Shown one piece after another: positions 61,083 through 64,000 of a stretch of DNA of 64,000 bases. This DNA is from an uncultured Prevotella sp. (GTDB taxonomy: Bacteria; Bacteroidota; Bacteroidia; Bacteroidales; Bacteroidaceae), in NCBI GenBank assembly GCA_905233165.1, contig CAJODL010000016.1, positions 1 to 64,000 of the forward strand, in the 5' to 3' direction. Made by a program: the position numbers and the translations under genes. Each line of letters begins with the position of its first letter. The first letter of the stretch is position 1. The notes under the pieces were generated by a model. The model was not told where the DNA came from. It saw nothing but the letters and a program-made list of their open reading frames with translations, and did no database searches.

Positions 61083-61709
61083 ATGGCAAAATATGAAATA
61101 GATGAGAACACAAAGTTTGATTATGTGAATCCGGAGGCAGAGGTGGTTATAGTTGGTATCACACCTGGAAACTCGCAGACAAAAGGAAGTCGTGAAGGAT
61201 TAACGCCGAAGGGAATCAAGCAGAAATATGCTTTTAAGGGGCTTACTAATAATATGGCCAAGATGTTAGACTATATTGGTGTGAACACCTTTTTAGGCAT
61301 CAACTCGTGCAAATCTCTTTGGAAAGAAGACTTTGATCGCGTGGAAATGACATCCTTACTAAAGAATGCAACTTATAAAGTAACTGGCAGTAAAAAGGAA
61401 ATGTTTAAAGACGCGGATATGATCACAAAATCAGAAGACCTACGAAAAGAATTCGAAGAAGGTTTTGTGAAGGACTGTGAGCAATACAATAATGCAAGGC
61501 TATTCGTGGCTTGTGGCCAGGGCGTGTATGATGAACTGATGAAGTTGAAAGAGCGTGGAGTGATTACAGCTCCTGTGGTGGCGATAGCTCATCCAAGTGG
61601 GAATAATGGCGTTCGTGTCCTGTATTACATGGGTCAATTAGACTCGTCATTAGTTTGGTGTACGGAAAGGGCAAAAGAAGCAATTGAGACTATTTGCCAG
61701 ACAAAGTGA
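61083..61709 (+). CDS. Uracil-DNA-glycosylase-superfamily protein
   Basis: 208 aa. Signature strands: AEVVIVGITPGNSQ (near 18-31, the G-[IV]-x-P-G motif I with substrate loop) and VAIAHPSGNNGVR (about 166-178, the H-P-S-x-x-N motif of UDGs). Between them is NSCKSLWKE and a helical segment. Motif I lacks the D-P-Y typical of family 1, so it belongs to the broader superfamily; the base it removes is unknown. It lies 9 bp after the DruE-like gene and in the same operon. DNA-base excision beside a helicase defence system is suggestive of attack on modified phage DNA. Confidence 0.78.
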   Translation: MAKYEIDENTKFDYVNPEAEVVIVGITPGNSQTKGSREGLTPKGIKQKYAFKGLTNNMAKMLDYIGVNTFLGINSCKSLWKEDFDRVEMTSLLKNATYKVTGSKKEMFKDADMITKSEDLRKEFEEGFVKDCEQYNNARLFVACGQGVYDELMKLKERGVITAPVVAIAHPSGNNGVRVLYYMGQLDSSLVWCTERAKEAIETICQTK

Positions 61710-61756
61710 TCGTCACATTGTGACAAAAAGGTGGTTAAAGATAAACATGAGTAAGT

Positions 61757-62503
61757 ATGTCAACAAACAATTATAAACGTACAGATTCAATAGAATTTAC
61801 AAAGAAAGTTAGCAGAAAGATCAAGGGATGGTATAGTAATGATACCTTCCATGATAAGGCTGTGAATAGAATTGCTCTTCAGCGTGAAGAAATCATTTCT
61901 CTTTTCGAGAAAGTAGAAAAGGTAAGTGTAAAAAAACTGCTGAGATATTTGGACTCGAGTGGTTTTTTCTATCGTCCGTCTGCTCCAAACAGACATCACA
62001 ATTTTCCTGGTGGCCTGGCTGAGCACTCTCTTGGCGTGTTCCGAATCGTAGAGGAATGGAACAATATGAGCCCAGAAGAACGTCGCAATAGTGAATTGTA
62101 TAATTTCAAATTGTCTGACAAGCATGTTTTATGCAATATTTTCACAGAGAAAATGAATTATGATGATATGGTAATAGCAGCTATTTGCCATGATCTCTGC
62201 AAGGCTAAGCATTACTATTTTGAAGGACGAATCATCAAGAAGCATCATTCTGATTATTTAGGAAGCAGACATGCTTCAATATCTGTGGAACGATTAGAAG
62301 CGAATGGTATAAAGGGCGAAAAATGTGAAGAACTGCTTTTGGCGGTATTGAAGCATATGCGTCTATATAGCAAGTCATATACAAACAAGGAAAGGGAGAA
62401 TCAAATAAGAGGGAAAGCCTCAATGCTGACGATTGCTGTCTGGGCTGCAGATAAACTTGATGCCAGCAGGCATCCTGCGGGTAAATTACATAAGCAATTT
62501 TAA
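61757..62503 (+). CDS. HD-domain hydrolase
   Basis: 248 aa. HD phosphohydrolase motifs: HHNFPGGLAEHSLGVF (His ligands), AAICHDLCKAK (the H-D pair, about 143) and HASISVERLEANGI with a later LKHMRLYS. The order matches dGTPase/HDc-type proteins acting on nucleotides or RNA. It is 47 bp after the UDG-like gene; the intergenic distance is too short for an obvious promoter. It could clear nucleotides or signals in the defence block, or be unrelated. Confidence 0.77.
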   Translation: MSTNNYKRTDSIEFTKKVSRKIKGWYSNDTFHDKAVNRIALQREEIISLFEKVEKVSVKKLLRYLDSSGFFYRPSAPNRHHNFPGGLAEHSLGVFRIVEEWNNMSPEERRNSELYNFKLSDKHVLCNIFTEKMNYDDMVIAAICHDLCKAKHYYFEGRIIKKHHSDYLGSRHASISVERLEANGIKGEKCEELLLAVLKHMRLYSKSYTNKERENQIRGKASMLTIAVWAADKLDASRHPAGKLHKQF

Positions 62504-62517
62504 TACATTATAAAGCG

Positions 62518-64000
62518 ATGAAAGAAGACAGTGCTATTCAAGAATTGGAGAATGCTGCAAAACAAGGCGATATAGACGCTTGTAGAGAACTCGGAATACT
62601 CTATTATGAGGGGAATGAAGTTGCTGTTGACTTGGAGAAATCAGCCTATTATTTCTCAAAAGCAGCAAAAGCTGGCGATTGTCATTCCATGTATTGTATG
62701 GGACTAAACTATATTGGAGGGACTGGTGTTCCGCAAGATGCGGAGAAGGGTTTTTATTGGTTTGAAGAGGCTGCGAAGAAGGGCGATTCGTATGCGATGT
62801 TTGAATTGGCAAGTCATTATTATACTGGCGATGTTGTAAAACAAGATTACGCTAAAGCACTCGATTACTATGAACAAGCCGCTCAACATGGCAACATATA
62901 CGCTATGATTAATGCTGCTAAACTCTATGAGAACGGACATAGCGGAGAGAAGGATATAGAAAAAGCCCGTGTGTTCTTTCAGGAAGGGTATAAGAAACTG
63001 GAGGAATGGGCTATTGAAGAGGATGATGACCTGGCGCAAGAATGGTTGGGGGAATTGTACTATGCTGGCTGCCCTCTGATTGATGTAAAGATAGACTATC
63101 CACAGGCTGTAGTGTGGTTTGAAAAAGCAGCTAAAGCAGGAAACATTTCTGCACTCATCAATCTTGGGTTGTGCTATCGGTATGGTATAGGAACTATAGT
63201 GGATATGGGGAAAGCCATAGAACTTAACGAGAAAGCCGCTGCCAAAAATGAGACGAAAGCCATGTGTAATCTTGCCAGCATATATTCTATGGGAGAAGGC
63301 GTAGAAAAGGATGAGAAGAAAGCTGTAGAACTATGGGCGAAGGCTGCAAATCTTGGGGATCCCATAGGACAAAGTTGTTTAGGAGAGATGTATATGCTTG
63401 GTAAAGGTGTGACTCAAAACTATACTCAGGCGGCATATTGGTCTCGCAAAGCGCATGAAGGTGGTGCAGATGGCGCTACAGACAACCTAGCTATTCTCTA
63501 TCAAAAAGGACTTGGTGTGGAGAAAGATGAGAAGAAGGCTTTCTCGCTCTATTCCGAGGCCGCAGAAAGGAACAATCTTCACTCACGAGTATCAATGGCA
63601 GAATGCTATATTGAGGGATTGGGAACTAAACAGGATTTAAATAAGGCCTATAAGATACTTGAAAGTATATGTAATGAAGAGGAGGAAATGCGTGAGGAGT
63701 CGGTTACATACATTTTCAATGAAGGAAGTGTATATAATCCCTTTAATTACCAAGATGTAGAGTTCTATGCTAAAGCTTATTATCTGCTAGGCACACTGAT
63801 CTATGCGGGAAAAGGACCTGATGGTAAAGATGCATCGAAATCCTTGGCACTGCTGAGAATGGCAGAAAGACTTGGGTTTAAGGATGATGAACTAAAAGGT
63901 GCCTCGGTAAGCGACTTGATAAGCAAAATCGAGGACGAAGCAGAAACAACGGGAGAAACGAATGAGTCATACATAGAAATAAGAGACCTCGGTCATCGTG
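62518..64000 (+). CDS. Sel1-repeat protein, 3' end outside window
   Basis: Open from the ATG at 62518 to the window edge: 494 codons, no stop. Consecutive Sel1/TPR-like repeats run almost throughout (AAKAGDCHSMYCMGLNYIGG, GVPQDAEKGFYWFEEAAKKG, KAVELWAKAANLGDPIGQSCLGEMY), about 36 residues each and 11 or more copies. It begins 14 bp after the HD gene stop. Sel1 proteins scaffold protein complexes. It has no end-domains like the Sel1 protein at 38052, so the two are not close paralogues. Its relation to the Druantia-like block is unknown. Confidence 0.8.
   Translation, partial: MKEDSAIQELENAAKQGDIDACRELGILYYEGNEVAVDLEKSAYYFSKAAKAGDCHSMYCMGLNYIGGTGVPQDAEKGFYWFEEAAKKGDSYAMFELASHYYTGDVVKQDYAKALDYYEQAAQHGNIYAMINAAKLYENGHSGEKDIEKARVFFQEGYKKLEEWAIEEDDDLAQEWLGELYYAGCPLIDVKIDYPQAVVWFEKAAKAGNISALINLGLCYRYGIGTIVDMGKAIELNEKAAAKNETKAMCNLASIYSMGEGVEKDEKKAVELWAKAANLGDPIGQSCLGEMYMLGKGVTQNYTQAAYWSRKAHEGGADGATDNLAILYQKGLGVEKDEKKAFSLYSEAAERNNLHSRVSMAECYIEGLGTKQDLNKAYKILESICNEEEEMREESVTYIFNEGSVYNPFNYQDVEFYAKAYYLLGTLIYAGKGPDGKDASKSLALLRMAERLGFKDDELKGASVSDLISKIEDEAETTGETNESYIEIRDLGHR

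Noticed and set aside
1..64000. CRISPR array or complete insertion sequence
   Set aside because: No evenly spaced identical repeats with unique spacers and no transposase reading frame were seen on either strand.

Overview
The window looks like chromosome of a Bacteroidales bacterium, most likely Prevotella or a close relative. Gene starts lack Shine-Dalgarno sequences, promoters carry the Bacteroidota -7 element TAnnTTTG (seen more than fifteen times), the mobilisation genes are of the TraA/DUF3408/MobC type, WG-repeat, BspA-type leucine-rich and Sel1 proteins are frequent, and one secreted protein ends in a type IX secretion-like tail. No rRNA, CRISPR array or intact insertion sequence was seen.

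Layout. (1) 1-4758: a GC-rich mobilisation module: HTH fragment, a 9-bp tandem-repeat tract, ParA, a DUF3408-like protein, a possible oriT, a MobC-like protein, a relaxase and a membrane protein. (2) 4865-7372: an AbiE-type toxin-antitoxin operon with a PP2C phosphatase, behind a promoter full of GTTCA/TGAAC repeats. (3) 7859-8741: eleven tRNA genes in 0.9 kb, including a glutamine-type tRNA body with an arginine anticodon. (4) 8788-9201: a WYL-type regulator lacking its WYL domain. (5) 9554-41805: a large, apparently undescribed island. (6) 41890-48165: a hypothetical gene, sbcD, a frameshifted sbcC and an acidic protein. (7) 48177-49357: an unknown gene, a structured leader RNA and a gene whose 3' end appears to have been replaced. 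(8) 49383-62503: an AT-rich defence block: XRE regulator, NERD/UvrD helicase, a Druantia type III-like pair (a 1071-aa protein plus a 2069-aa DUF1998 helicase), a uracil-DNA-glycosylase-like protein and an HD protein. (9) 62518 to the end: a Sel1 protein cut by the window edge.

The island in (5) is the main result. It is dense in NAD/ADP-ribose enzymes: a predicted ADP-ribosyltransferase next to a NADAR, a TIGR02452-type PARG-like macrodomain, an ADP-ribosylglycohydrolase fused to an esterase and leucine-rich repeats, a second NADAR, and a Sir2 protein. These are mixed with an AddAB-like helicase-nuclease, two paralogous AAA ATPases, two accessory sigma-70 factors, a metallophosphoesterase, a nucleoside deoxyribosyltransferase-like protein, a SIS/PfkB pair, a HAD phosphatase, two metallopeptidases and several WG/LRR/Sel1 proteins. 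A shared palindrome, core TATAnnTATA, lies upstream of at least ten of its promoters. In seven of them the core is exactly 33 bp upstream of the TTTG of the -7 element; in the others the gap is 32, 34 or 43 bp. This ties about 25 genes, read in both directions, into one regulon. I infer a coordinately activated stress or defence response built on reversible ADP-ribosylation and DNA-end processing. The ART-macrodomain-NADAR arm and the AddAB-NADAR-Sir2 operon lie inside it but mostly use ordinary promoters.
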